Positions 42,599-51,748 of a DNA stretch of 64,000 nucleotides are shown here, one piece after another. Both the position numbers and the translations under genes were made by a program. Source of the DNA: Hymenobacter tibetensis (GTDB lineage Bacteria; Bacteroidota; Bacteroidia; Cytophagales; Hymenobacteraceae); contig NZ_CP094669.1 in assembly GCF_022827545.1 (NCBI RefSeq), forward strand, positions 3,748,001-3,812,000, written 5' to 3'. The notes under the pieces were generated by a model. That model saw only the letters and a program-made list of their open reading frames with translations, did not search any database and was not told the origin of the DNA. The number at the start of each line of letters is the position of its first letter. Position 1 is the stretch's first letter.

Positions 42599-44959
42599 AT
42601 GCCTCTTTACCCATCCCGTAGTACGACTTCCGCTAGGCGTAGCGTCCTGCTACTTGCTACAACCTTATCCGCGTTGGCCGCCAGCGCGCAGATGCCGGCC
42701 CGCACAATCACACCCTTCGATACCGATTGGCGCTTTGTGCAGCAGGATGCGCCGGGCGCGGAACAGGTTACCTTCAACGAGGCGGGGTGGAAAGCCGTGG
42801 TGGTGCCCCACGACTGGAGCATTGCCGGGCCGTACGACCGCACCAATCCTCCCGGGCGGGGCGGCGGCTACCTGCCCGGCGGCATCGGCTGGTACCGCAA
42901 GCAGTTTACGCTGCCCGCCAGCGAGGCCAAGCGCCAGGTCTGGGTGGAATTCGATGGCGTGATGGCCAACAGTGAGGTATGGCTGAACGGGCACAAGCTC
43001 GGGCAGCGGCCCTACGGCTACAGCAGCTTCGCTTATGACCTGACGCCTTACTTGGTATCGGGGAAAGCCAATGTGCTGGCCGTGCGGGCCGACAACTCGG
43101 TGCAGCCGGCCTCGCGCTACTACACCGGGGCCGGCATCTACCGCCACGTGCGGCTGGTAAGCACCGCCCCCACCCACTTCACCTACGGCGGCGTATTCGT
43201 CAGTACGCCCCAGGCTACGGCCGCCCAGGCCAAAGTGCAGGTGCAGGCCGAAGTGCAGAACCAGTCGGCCGCGGCGGGTACCTACACGCTCGAAACCACG
43301 CTGCTGGCCCCCAACGGCAAGCCCGTGGGCACTATCCGCAGCAACCAGGCCGTAGCGGCGGGCCAGACCGTTACCTTCACCCAAACCCTGCCGGTAGCTA
43401 AGCCCCAGCGTTGGAGCCCAACCCAGCCCGTGCTCTACCAAGCCACCACGCGTGTGCTAGCCGGCAAAACGGTACTCGACGAGTACACCACGCCCTTCGG
43501 GATTCGAGAAGCGAAGTTTGTGGCCGCCACCGGCTTTTGGCTGAACGGCGAGAACCTGAAAATCAAGGGCGTGTGCCTGCACCACGATGCGGGCGCCCTG
43601 GGAGCGGCCGTGCCGTTGCGCGCCTGGGAGCGGCGCCTGGAGCTGCTCAAGCAAGTAGGCGTCAACGGCATCCGCACGGCGCACAACCCAATGGACCCCG
43701 AGTTTCTGGACCTCTGCGACCGGATGGGCTTCGTGGTGATGGATGAAACGTTTGACACCTGGACCGCGGCTAAAAACCACGCCGAGAAAGGCTACAACCT
43801 GCACTTTAAGGACTGGTGGCAGGCCGACACCCGCGACTTGGTACGCCGCGACCGGAACCACCCCAGCATTGTGCTCTACAGCGTGGGCAACGAGATTCGG
43901 GATGATTTGAACAGCCCGGCGGGCTTTCAGCGCTACAAAGAGCAGCAGGACCTGGTACACCAAACCGACCCCACGCGTCCGGTGACCATGGCCTTGTTTC
44001 GCCCCAGCCAAAGCAAAGTATACGAAAACGGCTTCGTGGAAACCATGGACGTGGTGGGCCAGAACTACCGCGAAGCGGAGCTGGTAGCCGCCCACGAGGC
44101 CAAGCCCGCCCGTAAAGTCATCGGCACTGAAAACGGCCATGAACTGCCCGCCTGGCTGCTGCTGCGCGATAAGCCCTACATGGCCGGGCAATTCCTGTGG
44201 ACGGGCTTCGACTACCTGGGCGAGGGCAACTGGCCAGAAATTGCCAACGGCCAGGGGTTGTTTGACCGCACCGGTGGCTGGCGGCCCGTGGCCTACCAGC
44301 GCCAGAGCTGGTGGGGCGCGCAGCCTGTGGTGCGCCTCGTGCGCAAAGCCGAAAACGCCGGCGCCGGCGAGTGGGTCGCCAACTGGACGCCCACCGATTT
44401 TGATACCTACGACGATGCCAAAGTGCAAGTCTACAGCAACTGCGACGAGGTCGAGCTGTTTCTCAACGGCAAGTCGTTAGGCGCCAAGCCCAAGCCGGCC
44501 GACGACTCGCCCCGCGCCTGGGATGTGACGTTCGCCAAAGGCACCCTGCGCGCCGTGGCCCGTAACAAGGGCAAGGAAGTAGCCACCGACGAACTGAAAA
44601 CGGCCGGCCCACCGGCCCGCATCGTGCTGAGCACCGACCGCCCCCAACTGGCCCACGACTGGGACGACGTGGCCTACATCACGGCCCGCGTGGTGGATGC
44701 CAACGGCGTAGTCTGCCCTAATACCGACCAGCAACTCACCTTCAGCGCGAGCGGGCCCGGGGCGGTCGTAGCCGTCGACAACGGCAACATTGCCAGCCAC
44801 GAGCCCTACCAGGCGCAGGCCCGGCAGGTCTACCAGGGGCAGTGCATTGCCCTCGTCAAGGCCAACGCCCCGAGCGGTAAAATCACGCTCAGCGCTGCGG
44901 CTTCTGGCCTCACGTCCGGCACGCTGACGCTGGAGGCCGCTCCGGCCCGCACGAAGTAG
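42599..44959 (+). CDS. Glycoside hydrolase family 2 (beta-galactosidase-like)
   Basis: This 786-residue exported enzyme starts with a signal peptide (RRSVLLLATTLSALAASAQ). The sugar-binding domain (WYRKQFTLPASEAKRQVWVE, then NSEVWLNGHKLGQRPYGYSS) is followed by the Ig-like domain and the TIM barrel. The acid/base Glu432 lies in VLYSVGNEIRDD and the nucleophile Glu511 in VIGTENGHE. C-terminal Ig-like domains include VQVYSNCDEVELFLNGKSLG. Members cleave beta-galactosides or related glycosides; this sub-type has DUF4982 and invasin-like C-terminal domains. It probably acts in the periplasm. Confidence 0.93.
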   Translation: MPLYPSRSTTSARRSVLLLATTLSALAASAQMPARTITPFDTDWRFVQQDAPGAEQVTFNEAGWKAVVVPHDWSIAGPYDRTNPPGRGGGYLPGGIGWYRKQFTLPASEAKRQVWVEFDGVMANSEVWLNGHKLGQRPYGYSSFAYDLTPYLVSGKANVLAVRADNSVQPASRYYTGAGIYRHVRLVSTAPTHFTYGGVFVSTPQATAAQAKVQVQAEVQNQSAAAGTYTLETTLLAPNGKPVGTIRSNQAVAAGQTVTFTQTLPVAKPQRWSPTQPVLYQATTRVLAGKTVLDEYTTPFGIREAKFVAATGFWLNGENLKIKGVCLHHDAGALGAAVPLRAWERRLELLKQVGVNGIRTAHNPMDPEFLDLCDRMGFVVMDETFDTWTAAKNHAEKGYNLHFKDWWQADTRDLVRRDRNHPSIVLYSVGNEIRDDLNSPAGFQRYKEQQDLVHQTDPTRPVTMALFRPSQSKVYENGFVETMDVVGQNYREAELVAAHEAKPARKVIGTENGHELPAWLLLRDKPYMAGQFLWTGFDYLGEGNWPEIANGQGLFDRTGGWRPVAYQRQSWWGAQPVVRLVRKAENAGAGEWVANWTPTDFDTYDDAKVQVYSNCDEVELFLNGKSLGAKPKPADDSPRAWDVTFAKGTLRAVARNKGKEVATDELKTAGPPARIVLSTDRPQLAHDWDDVAYITARVVDANGVVCPNTDQQLTFSASGPGAVVAVDNGNIASHEPYQAQARQVYQGQCIALVKANAPSGKITLSAAASGLTSGTLTLEAAPARTK

Positions 44960-45005
44960 CAGCCCTGTTCACCGACCTTTTTCACCCCTGCTCCCGCCTC
45001 TTTTC

Positions 45006-45998
45006 ATGCCCTACTCACCCGCTCCAACGCGCTACCAACATATGACCTACCGGCGCTGCGGCCGCAGCGGCCTGACGCTGCCGGCGGTGTCGTTGGGCCT
45101 GTGGCACAATTTCGGGGACGTAGATATCCTCGGTGCCTTCCGCGAGACGCTGCGCACGGCCTTCGACAGCGGTATCACGCACTTTGATTTAGCCAACAAT
45201 TACGGCCCGCCGCCCGGCGCGGCCGAAACCAACTTTGGCCGCCTGCTGCGCGAAGACTTTGCTGGCTACCGCGACGAGCTCATTATCTCCACCAAGGCGG
45301 GCTACACCATGTGGGAGGGCCCCTACGGGGACTGGGGCTCGAAAAAGTACCTGGTGAGCAGCCTCGACCAGAGTCTCCGGCGTATGGGCCTGGACTACGT
45401 GGACATCTTCTATCACCACCGTCCCGACCCTGACACCCCGCTGGAGGAAACCATGGCGGCCCTCGACCTGCTGGTGCGGCAGGGCAAGGCCTTATACGTG
45501 GGCCTCTCCAACTACCGACCTAAAGAAGCCGCCGAAGCCTTTCGGCTACTGCGCGAGTTGGGTACGCCTTGCCTGATTCATCAACCCAAGTACTCTATGT
45601 TTGAGCGCTGGGTAGAGGGCGGTCTGCTCGACTTGCTCGGACAGGAAGGGGTCGGCTGCATTCCGTTTTCGCCGCTGGCCCAAGGGTTGCTCACCGATAA
45701 ATACCTGCACGGCATCCCCACCGACTCGCGGGTAGCCAAAGGCGTTGGCTTCTTGCAAGAAAATCAGCTGACGCCGGAGCGCCTGCACCAAATTAGCCGG
45801 CTCCATGACCTAGCGCAGGGACGCGGGCAAAGCCTGGCGCAGCTGGCATTGGCCTGGATCCTGAAGGATGAGCGAGTGAGCTCCGTGCTCATCGGCGCCA
45901 GCCGCCCCGCCCAGTTGCTCGACTCGCTCCGCAGCCTGGACAACACCCGGTTTGCCCCTGAGGAGCTGGCCCAGATAGACCAGATTTTAACCGCCTAG
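45006..45998 (+). CDS. mgrA: Aldo/keto reductase (L-glyceraldehyde 3-phosphate reductase type)
   Basis: This 330-residue AKR of the YghZ/MgrA group reduces small aldehydes with NADPH. The catalytic tetrad is visible in HFDLANNYGPPPGAAE (Asp, Tyr), IISTKAGYTMW (Lys) and DIFYHHRPDPDTP (His). The NADPH-binding C-terminus is SSVLIGASRPAQLLDSLRSL. The sequence KYSMFERWVEGGLLDLL is typical of this group. It is 47 bases downstream of the GH2 gene and may be co-transcribed. The symbol is assigned by similarity only. Confidence 0.9.
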   Translation: MPYSPAPTRYQHMTYRRCGRSGLTLPAVSLGLWHNFGDVDILGAFRETLRTAFDSGITHFDLANNYGPPPGAAETNFGRLLREDFAGYRDELIISTKAGYTMWEGPYGDWGSKKYLVSSLDQSLRRMGLDYVDIFYHHRPDPDTPLEETMAALDLLVRQGKALYVGLSNYRPKEAAEAFRLLRELGTPCLIHQPKYSMFERWVEGGLLDLLGQEGVGCIPFSPLAQGLLTDKYLHGIPTDSRVAKGVGFLQENQLTPERLHQISRLHDLAQGRGQSLAQLALAWILKDERVSSVLIGASRPAQLLDSLRSLDNTRFAPEELAQIDQILTA

Positions 45999-46156
45999 GC
46001 CACTCGGCTACTCCTGCGTGGCAGCAAACGGGTTATACTGGTATCCTGCCAGTTAGCTAAGCGACAACGACTCAGGTACTCTATAGCTGATCAGAGCGGA
46101 GTTGGGTTAAGCAGGAGTTGCGGGCCTAGCGCCGGTCGTTGCCGAAGCGCCTCTGC

Positions 46157-47014
46157 TTAGGGGTGGGCGGCCAAAAAGGGCAGCAGCACGGAGGCCATCG
46201 CCTCCGGCACTTCCTCGGCTAGGTCATGGCCGGTGACGTGGTGGGCCAGTTGCTGCATGATCTCTTCGTTGCGCGCTCCAATAAACGCATCGCCGCCTAG
46301 CGCCAGAACCGGGAGCGCCAGCTTGGTTGTAGCCGATTCTCGATTCTGTTCGCCGTCCACGAGCATAGCGCGGTACACGGCCAGCATCGAGCGGATACCG
46401 CCGGGCAGGCTGTAGCAGCGCACGTATTCCTCGATGGCATCCGCCGTGGCCGTGTCGGGGAATAGCCGTTCGGACTTGATCATATAGGTAATCAACTCGC
46501 GCTCATGGCCGGCAATGAGCATCTCGGGCACATCCGCTTTAAAGTAAAACCCCACATGCCAGAGAAACATACCCGCTGCGTTTTCGGGAGTCAAGGCCGC
46601 GTGCTGTTCGAAGTTGAAGCCGGGCATTAACGCTTCGGTAAAGACCAGGGACTTCACCCGCTGTGGGTGGCGCGCGGCGAGCTGATAGCCAATAACGGCC
46701 CCCCAATCTTCGCCCACCACGTGATAGGCGTCGTGGCCAAGCGTAGCCATGAGCGCCGCAATGTCGTCGCTCATGGTGGCCGCGTCATACCCGCCGGCGG
46801 GGTGGTCCGAGTCGCCCAGGCCGCGCAAGTCCGGTACGATGACGGTGTACTGGTCGCTGAGCAGGGGCAGTAGGTGGCGCCAGTGATACCCGGTTTTAGG
46901 GATGCCATGCAGCAACACCACGGGGACACCCGTTCCAGCGAAGCGATAGTGCAGGCTCGTGCCATTGACCGCGGCGCGGTCTGTGTGCACCGGGGTTCCC
47001 TGGTGGTCGACCAT
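46157..47014 (-). CDS. Alpha/beta hydrolase (epoxide hydrolase/haloalkane dehalogenase-like)
   Basis: This 285-residue alpha/beta hydrolase has the oxyanion motif VVLLHGIPKTGYHWRHLLPL, then YTVIVPDLRGLGDSDHPAGG and the nucleophile elbow HVVGEDWGAVIGYQLA, where the nucleophile is Asp, as in epoxide hydrolases. The later acid and His are in VLALGGDAFIGARNEE and the C-terminal helix region (VTGHDLAEEVPEAMASVLL). I chose the ATG at 47012-47014; an in-frame ATG at 47053 is also possible. It is divergent from an HxlR regulator, its probable controller. Confidence 0.9.
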   Translation of the reverse strand: MVDHQGTPVHTDRAAVNGTSLHYRFAGTGVPVVLLHGIPKTGYHWRHLLPLLSDQYTVIVPDLRGLGDSDHPAGGYDAATMSDDIAALMATLGHDAYHVVGEDWGAVIGYQLAARHPQRVKSLVFTEALMPGFNFEQHAALTPENAAGMFLWHVGFYFKADVPEMLIAGHERELITYMIKSERLFPDTATADAIEEYVRCYSLPGGIRSMLAVYRAMLVDGEQNRESATTKLALPVLALGGDAFIGARNEEIMQQLAHHVTGHDLAEEVPEAMASVLLPFLAAHP

Positions 47015-47130
47015 CGTACATTTGTCTTCCTTCGTAAGCGGTGATTGTATCATGCCGTAAAGGACCCCGTTGCCCACTTCATCTACAATAACTCACCCCA
47101 AAGTGAGCCCCCTCTTCCTCTTCTCAGCCG

Positions 47131-47538
47131 ATGGCCAGTAACGTGAAAGCCGGCACCACCAATGCGCAGAATCGGCAAGTGTTGTCGGCTTGGTGCTCCG
47201 TCAATGAGGTCTTGCGCGACATCAGCCCCCGCTGGAAGATGGTGCTTTTGCATGGCATTGCCCACGGGGTGGCCCAGTTCAGCCGGCTCAAGCAGGCCTT
47301 TCCCACCTTATCGGATCAGGTGCTCGGCCAACGCTTGGCCGAGTTGGTGGCCGAGGGGTTAGTCGAGAAGGCCGCCGTGGCGAATACCGTCCCACCGCAA
47401 ATTCGCTACTCGCCCACACCCAAGGGCCACGCCTTGCTGACTATTATCGATGCCCTGCAACGCTGGGGCCAGCAGGAGTGGTCGAGCGACCACCGCGGAG
47501 ATGGAGCAGCGGAGCCGGATGTTCCTAAGGCCAACTAG
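47131..47538 (+). CDS. HxlR-family winged-helix regulator
   Basis: This 135-residue protein has the HxlR winged helix: EVLRDISPRWKMVLLHGIAH, QFSRLKQAFPTLSDQVLGQR, then LAELVAEGLVEKAAV and the wing PPQIRYSPTPKGHALL. It is divergent from the alpha/beta hydrolase gene. It contains a Cys in LSAWCSVNE that could sense electrophiles. Confidence 0.9.
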   Translation: MASNVKAGTTNAQNRQVLSAWCSVNEVLRDISPRWKMVLLHGIAHGVAQFSRLKQAFPTLSDQVLGQRLAELVAEGLVEKAAVANTVPPQIRYSPTPKGHALLTIIDALQRWGQQEWSSDHRGDGAAEPDVPKAN

Positions 47539-47841
47539 GGAGCTCGGAAGTCCAATAGGCCCGTTCCGTTTCGAAAGGCGTACGGGGCCGCTATCGTCTC
47601 AAGCAAGTAGTTGGGGGATCAACAGGCTGACGGAAGTAGAGCAAAAAGCGCTGGGAACATTTGTTCTCATTCCTTAGCAAGCAAGGCGTTGGAGCCAACT
47701 AACCCCGTGGTCGGGCCTTGGACACCTTCTGATAGGTCAATCACGAAAGGTTCAGGTACCTGCTGGGGAAATGAAAAGCAACTCCGTGCGTACGCGCAGC
47801 CGATCTGCTTATCATAATATCGACGTATCGGACAATTATGT
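47539..47841. other. Non-coding gap with a repeat piece
   Basis: The 22 bases at 47717-47738 match the complement of 61053-61074 at 20 positions (CTTGGACACCTTCTGA and GGTC), so this is a partial copy of the hairpin repeat near 61.0 kb. No gene is visible. Confidence 0.55.
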
Positions 47842-48441
47842 CTATCGGAGAGTGCTGACATAAAAGTCGCGGGCAATGACATAATTCTGCCCAATGAGCA
47901 ACAGGTTGAAAGGGGGAGGACTCTGTAGCGGTTTGGGGAAATAATACCGCGACTGTAGGAGTTCCTCCCGTTTCAGGTACGATGCTTCCACACCGTATAC
48001 CCAACAGAGCGCTTGTAGCTCATTCGCTACCCATAGCGGAAGGTAAAGCGTGTGCCGATGCCCGTTTCGCAATCGTTCTTCTAACCATTGCTGGTTCCGT
48101 TCTATCCCGCTCCACACCGGTAGAAAGGCGTTCCAGTCCGCTGTTAGGGTCGCAAAGCGGTGGTAAAAGGCTGCCAGAAATCCAGAGGGCAAACCAAGCG
48201 ATGCTCGAACAGTTAGGGCCGCAAGGGAAGCATTATAGTACACGAGGGCAGGGTGGTCACAGTAATAGCCTACTTGTCCACCAGTACCTCGCTTTAGAAT
48301 GGCGGCTACCTTATGGTGGAAGTCAATGCGGTGGACCTCTACGGCAGTGGCCAACTCTAAGTAAGTGGTTTGGCTATAGCGGATAGTGCCGGTGGGGTAC
48401 AACGCACTGAATTGCTCCATCATGTTGGTGAAGCTACTCAT
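47842..48441 (-). CDS. Hypothetical protein (199 aa)
   Basis: I do not recognise this protein. It is helical with many aromatic residues (HPALVYYNASLAALTVRASL, LPSGFLAAFYHRFATLTADW, NAFLPVWSGIERNQQWLEER). It lacks a signal peptide and membrane helices. Two more orphan genes follow upstream on the same strand (48520-49230 and 49360-50106) with similar style and size, so they may form a cassette. Confidence 0.6.
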   Translation of the reverse strand: MSSFTNMMEQFSALYPTGTIRYSQTTYLELATAVEVHRIDFHHKVAAILKRGTGGQVGYYCDHPALVYYNASLAALTVRASLGLPSGFLAAFYHRFATLTADWNAFLPVWSGIERNQQWLEERLRNGHRHTLYLPLWVANELQALCWVYGVEASYLKREELLQSRYYFPKPLQSPPPFNLLLIGQNYVIARDFYVSTLR

Positions 48442-48519
48442 AGCTAGGAAGTGTACAAAAGCGGGAGCTAATCATTCACTTATGAGAACAATCTTCTTTA
48501 AAATTGTCATAGACATAAT

Positions 48520-49230
48520 CTATACTTCTTGGACAGGCCGGTAGCAAACCACTGCCGATGTTTTGCTTCCAACGTGCGCTTGCCAGTGGCGAGTTGGTCG
48601 AGAAGCTGTCACTTGGAACGTCTGTCCATTGAGCCAGCAGGCCGCGTCAAATCCATGCTCCCTAAACGGTTCATTCTCTATGATTCGCTGACACTGATAG
48701 TCGTTTCTCCGCTTGGACATGAACACGACGTCAACCACAAACGTGGTGAGGGTCCACTGACACACCAGACAAGCCGTAAGGAGGCCATCCGGGGAGGTAA
48801 AGAAGCGCTTGCGCCCGATTTTCATCACCCACGCATTGGTTAGATTGGCCTGTACGCAGTGCGCATACGCTTCGTCGAACGGCGCATGGGACCACTCCCG
48901 CCTCTTAGCCAGTTCTAGACAAGCGGTATGGATCAGTTCGAGTTGTAAGCGACTCTTGTCGTGCTCGGCTAGGCCAACATAAAATCTGAGATCCAAAGGG
49001 CGTTGCACCGTCAACACGTTGAGCAAGAGCAATTCGTTTTCCAACTTACTGCAGTCATTTGCTGTAATGCCTGGCTGATCAAGGATGTCAACGAAGAGTT
49101 TGACAATCCCCTGCGTAGTAAATGTGGGCAACCAACTCGTGTAGAGATCTGCCAGCGCAGCCGTCGACGCATTGAATACAAGTCGGTGGTTCCTCGAGGA
49201 GGTTCCTAGTGCTATTTCTCGGATAGCCAT
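48520..49230 (-). CDS. Hypothetical protein (236 aa)
   Basis: I do not recognise this protein. It begins MAIREIALGTSSRNHRLVFN and has helices around LADLYTSWLPTFTTQGIVKL and LIHTACLELAKRREW, and strand-rich C-terminal parts (LVCQWTLTTFVVDVVFMSKR). A copy of the dispersed intergenic element lies just upstream. Confidence 0.6.
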   Translation of the reverse strand: MAIREIALGTSSRNHRLVFNASTAALADLYTSWLPTFTTQGIVKLFVDILDQPGITANDCSKLENELLLLNVLTVQRPLDLRFYVGLAEHDKSRLQLELIHTACLELAKRREWSHAPFDEAYAHCVQANLTNAWVMKIGRKRFFTSPDGLLTACLVCQWTLTTFVVDVVFMSKRRNDYQCQRIIENEPFREHGFDAACWLNGQTFQVTASRPTRHWQAHVGSKTSAVVCYRPVQEV

Positions 49231-49293
49231 CAGGGGGCGATAGGTTGAAACTCGCTAACATCGCAAGCTTACCAATTGCTGAGCTATTTTCAC

Positions 49294-49340
49294 GGAAAAG
49301 TTGCTTAACGTAATCTTTGTTATAAGCTGCTCCTCGGAAT
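49294..49340. repeat. Dispersed intergenic element, copy C
   Basis: The left half (GGAAAAGTTGCTTAACGTAA) matches copy B at 37048 and the right half (49311-49340) matches copy D at 11382-11411. It is therefore the longest copy and joins the parts seen separately elsewhere. It lies between two orphan genes on the minus strand. Confidence 0.65.
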
Positions 49341-49359
49341 TACACCAGTATTTGACTTC

Positions 49360-50106
49360 TTAATCAGGGAAGTTGATTTGGCACTTTTTTGACTTGGCTT
49401 CCCTATAGAGTAGGGGAAAGGCCTCCAAGTAAGGATGCTCTCGTAATGCCTGCGCCATAGCAGCAGAGCAGCCAACAGCAAGCCATTCTGCATTCTCTAC
49501 TTTGTAAAGGCACCACGTATGATCGGCCGCAAACGAGTACGCTGGCAAGCCTTTGTCCCGCCGGTACACCGTAAGCAGATCCGCACTTACTCCCTGCTCC
49601 AACCAGTCAATAGGTAATCCGTCCTCGTCCCAATGGTAAGTACCTTCCTCAACAGAGCCATAAAACAAGGTCGTCATTATAGGGCCTAGCACCTGCACCA
49701 GTTGCTGCACAAACGCTTCTTCCAAGGCAGGACTACTACCCAGATGGGGTGGCCATCCCCCGTAGAACTGACGCATGGCCTCGCTACTAATGGGTTCGTG
49801 GTCCGGCATACCCGCGAGCGTAGCGGCCTGTCGATACGTAATGCGCTCTAATTGGTCAACAGGTGGCTGTCCCTGGCGGATACCGTGCGCGTCCCAGAAA
49901 GCGGCCCGCGCATTGAGATCTGCTACAGTGCGCTGGGCGAAAGAGTACGAAGCGATAGGAATACGACGGTCAATGCCCAAAGGTGGCAGGAGCTTTACAT
50001 ACCCCTCGTAGCCTGTTGGCAAACCAAATGAGTTTGGAGCTGCTGCTACCAGAGCAAGCGATAACCACTCCAGCTGGTTAGTTATTGGCACAGATACGAG
50101 GCTCAT
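49360..50106 (-). CDS. Hypothetical protein (248 aa)
   Basis: I do not recognise this protein. It starts MSLVSVPITNQLEWLSLALV and contains a mixed alpha/beta body (LPTGYEGYVKLLPPLGIDRR, ALEEAFVQQLVQVLGPIMTT, then LFYGSVEEGTYHWDEDGLPI and AYSFAADHTWCLYKVENAEW). The motif of a Tyr- and Trp-rich C-terminal half recalls SMI1/KNR4-type immunity folds, but the match is too vague to assign. Confidence 0.6.
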   Translation of the reverse strand: MSLVSVPITNQLEWLSLALVAAAPNSFGLPTGYEGYVKLLPPLGIDRRIPIASYSFAQRTVADLNARAAFWDAHGIRQGQPPVDQLERITYRQAATLAGMPDHEPISSEAMRQFYGGWPPHLGSSPALEEAFVQQLVQVLGPIMTTLFYGSVEEGTYHWDEDGLPIDWLEQGVSADLLTVYRRDKGLPAYSFAADHTWCLYKVENAEWLAVGCSAAMAQALREHPYLEAFPLLYREAKSKKCQINFPD

Positions 50107-50773
50107 AAGCGGCGAAGTGAGAAAAGGGCCTGTAATCTACCCGTTTGCAAATCTCTTTTCAAACAGCAACTCTAAGCCCAGACACTCTCCACAAGGTCTA
50201 ATAAGTGGCGTTTACAAGACTCGTAACGTTTTCCAAACATCCAAAAGTGTGGGGCACTCGGCTAGTGAGGATTAAGAGCGGTAGACGAGCTCATCGCTTT
50301 CACTACCAATAACGGCTTTCCAAGGTGAACTGACAGGTAGTTCACTACTACTGGCCCACACTTCTGATGCTCCCCTTAGCCAGACCAACTTAGTTCAGTG
50401 GTTGCACTGATGCGGGGATTAATCGTGTCGAGTAGTTTTAATAAGACTTTAAGAAGGGCTCTAAACATGATGTGTTGCCATTCCGATGAATTTGCTGTCG
50501 GTTGCAGTGCTGTTTAGGTACAACTTATTGCATCCGAAAACCTTGCGTGCAAGAAAAGCAGTGAACACCTGAAGACGCTGCGGCGCTTCCTGCCGTCACT
50601 GATTAAACTCTCCGAGTAGGTGCAGCGGAGTAGGACGGTGCCTCGCGGCGAAGTAATACAGGTGTGGGATCCGATGATGATTTATATGGCAGTTAGTGAA
50701 ACGGTAGCAATCCATCGCCTTTGCAATTAAACCAAGACCTCCAACAAAAATTCAACCTTTTACCTAATTATAT
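50107..50773. other. Non-coding boundary region before the AT-rich island
   Basis: This 667-base gap has no gene. TTTTCCAAACATCC near 50229 matches the arm of the hairpin at 57514-57553 apart from one base. Base composition drops near 50700, where the AT-rich island begins. Confidence 0.5.
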
Positions 50774-51655
50774 ATGAAAACAGTGCTACTTCTGACCGGA
50801 ATTTTTATTAGTTCATTTAACGCATTTGCGCAAGATATTAATTATAAAGATAGCCATACTATAGCGTGTCATAATTGCTTTGATCCTCAGTACGCAAATA
50901 ACATCGAAGAGGTATTCCCTTATACAACAACAATAGAGTTAGATATTTGGGACACCAAGACATGGTTTGGCATCGGAGGGTGGAAAGCGTTAAATAATGA
51001 TTGGTATGTCAGGCACGTAGCTACAGATAAAGTTAATAAGAATTGCTGCGGAGGGACTTTAAAAGATTGCTTAATGCGCGTTTCAAATTGGTCAAAGCAA
51101 CATCCTGATCATTCAATTATTACAATTATTATAGATAAAAAGGAAAACTGGAGTAATAATAATGAAAGCAGATTGCCTAAAAATTTAGATGCTCTTATCT
51201 TATCATGCTTTGATGAGAGCAAGATATTGACGCCTTCTGTCCTGCGAGGAAAAAAAGCAAATTTACGTGACGCATTGACCTCCAATGGGTGGCCAACTTT
51301 GGAATCACTTAAAGGAAAAGTAATGCTAGTTCTTACTGACGGAACAGTAATAACAGGGCGCCAACCATTAGACGAGTATTTGCAGTCCTCCGGAGAAAGA
51401 GCACTGTGTTTTGTTGCTCCTGAAATAGCTTCGGAGCCAGAAATTTCCAGTCCCAAAGGGTTTAGCCGAGCTTCAGTAAATTCAATTGTGTTTTTTAACC
51501 TTTCAAACGAAAATAAAAGCTTGGCTACTCAAATAAATTCAGCTGGGTTTATTTCTAGAATCTATGGAATACCAGAAAATATTAATTCGGTTAATGAATT
51601 AATTAAATTAAAAGTAAATTTTATTGCCTTGTATAATTATAAGATAAAGTTATAA
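50774..51655 (+). CDS. Secreted Ca2+-dependent PI-PLC-like protein
   Basis: This 293-residue exported protein has a signal peptide (LLLTGIFISSFNAFAQ) and the pattern of Ca2+-dependent phosphatidylinositol phospholipase C (PI-PLC-C1): HTIACHNCFDPQY, TTIELDIWDTKTWFG, WYVRHVATDKVNKNCCGGTL and HPDHSIITIIIDKKENW. The early His, the Glu/Asp in IELDIWD and the second His in VRHV fit the catalytic and calcium positions. Family members cleave glycosylated or phosphorylated lipids at the cell surface. The gene is strongly AT-rich compared with its surroundings, suggesting transfer. It opens a three-gene island of exported proteins. Confidence 0.82.
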   Translation: MKTVLLLTGIFISSFNAFAQDINYKDSHTIACHNCFDPQYANNIEEVFPYTTTIELDIWDTKTWFGIGGWKALNNDWYVRHVATDKVNKNCCGGTLKDCLMRVSNWSKQHPDHSIITIIIDKKENWSNNNESRLPKNLDALILSCFDESKILTPSVLRGKKANLRDALTSNGWPTLESLKGKVMLVLTDGTVITGRQPLDEYLQSSGERALCFVAPEIASEPEISSPKGFSRASVNSIVFFNLSNENKSLATQINSAGFISRIYGIPENINSVNELIKLKVNFIALYNYKIKL

Positions 51656-51748
51656 TAAATGATTTTGCACATCACGAGTTAAATTAAATTGCTTTTAACT
51701 CTGAGGTATTAAGCTTATAAGACTCTTCACACCTTTTTAATAATAGCC

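Noticed and set aside
11382..49340. CRISPR-like repetition
   Set aside because: The repeated elements are scattered over many kilobases with no regular spacers. No array and no cas genes are present.
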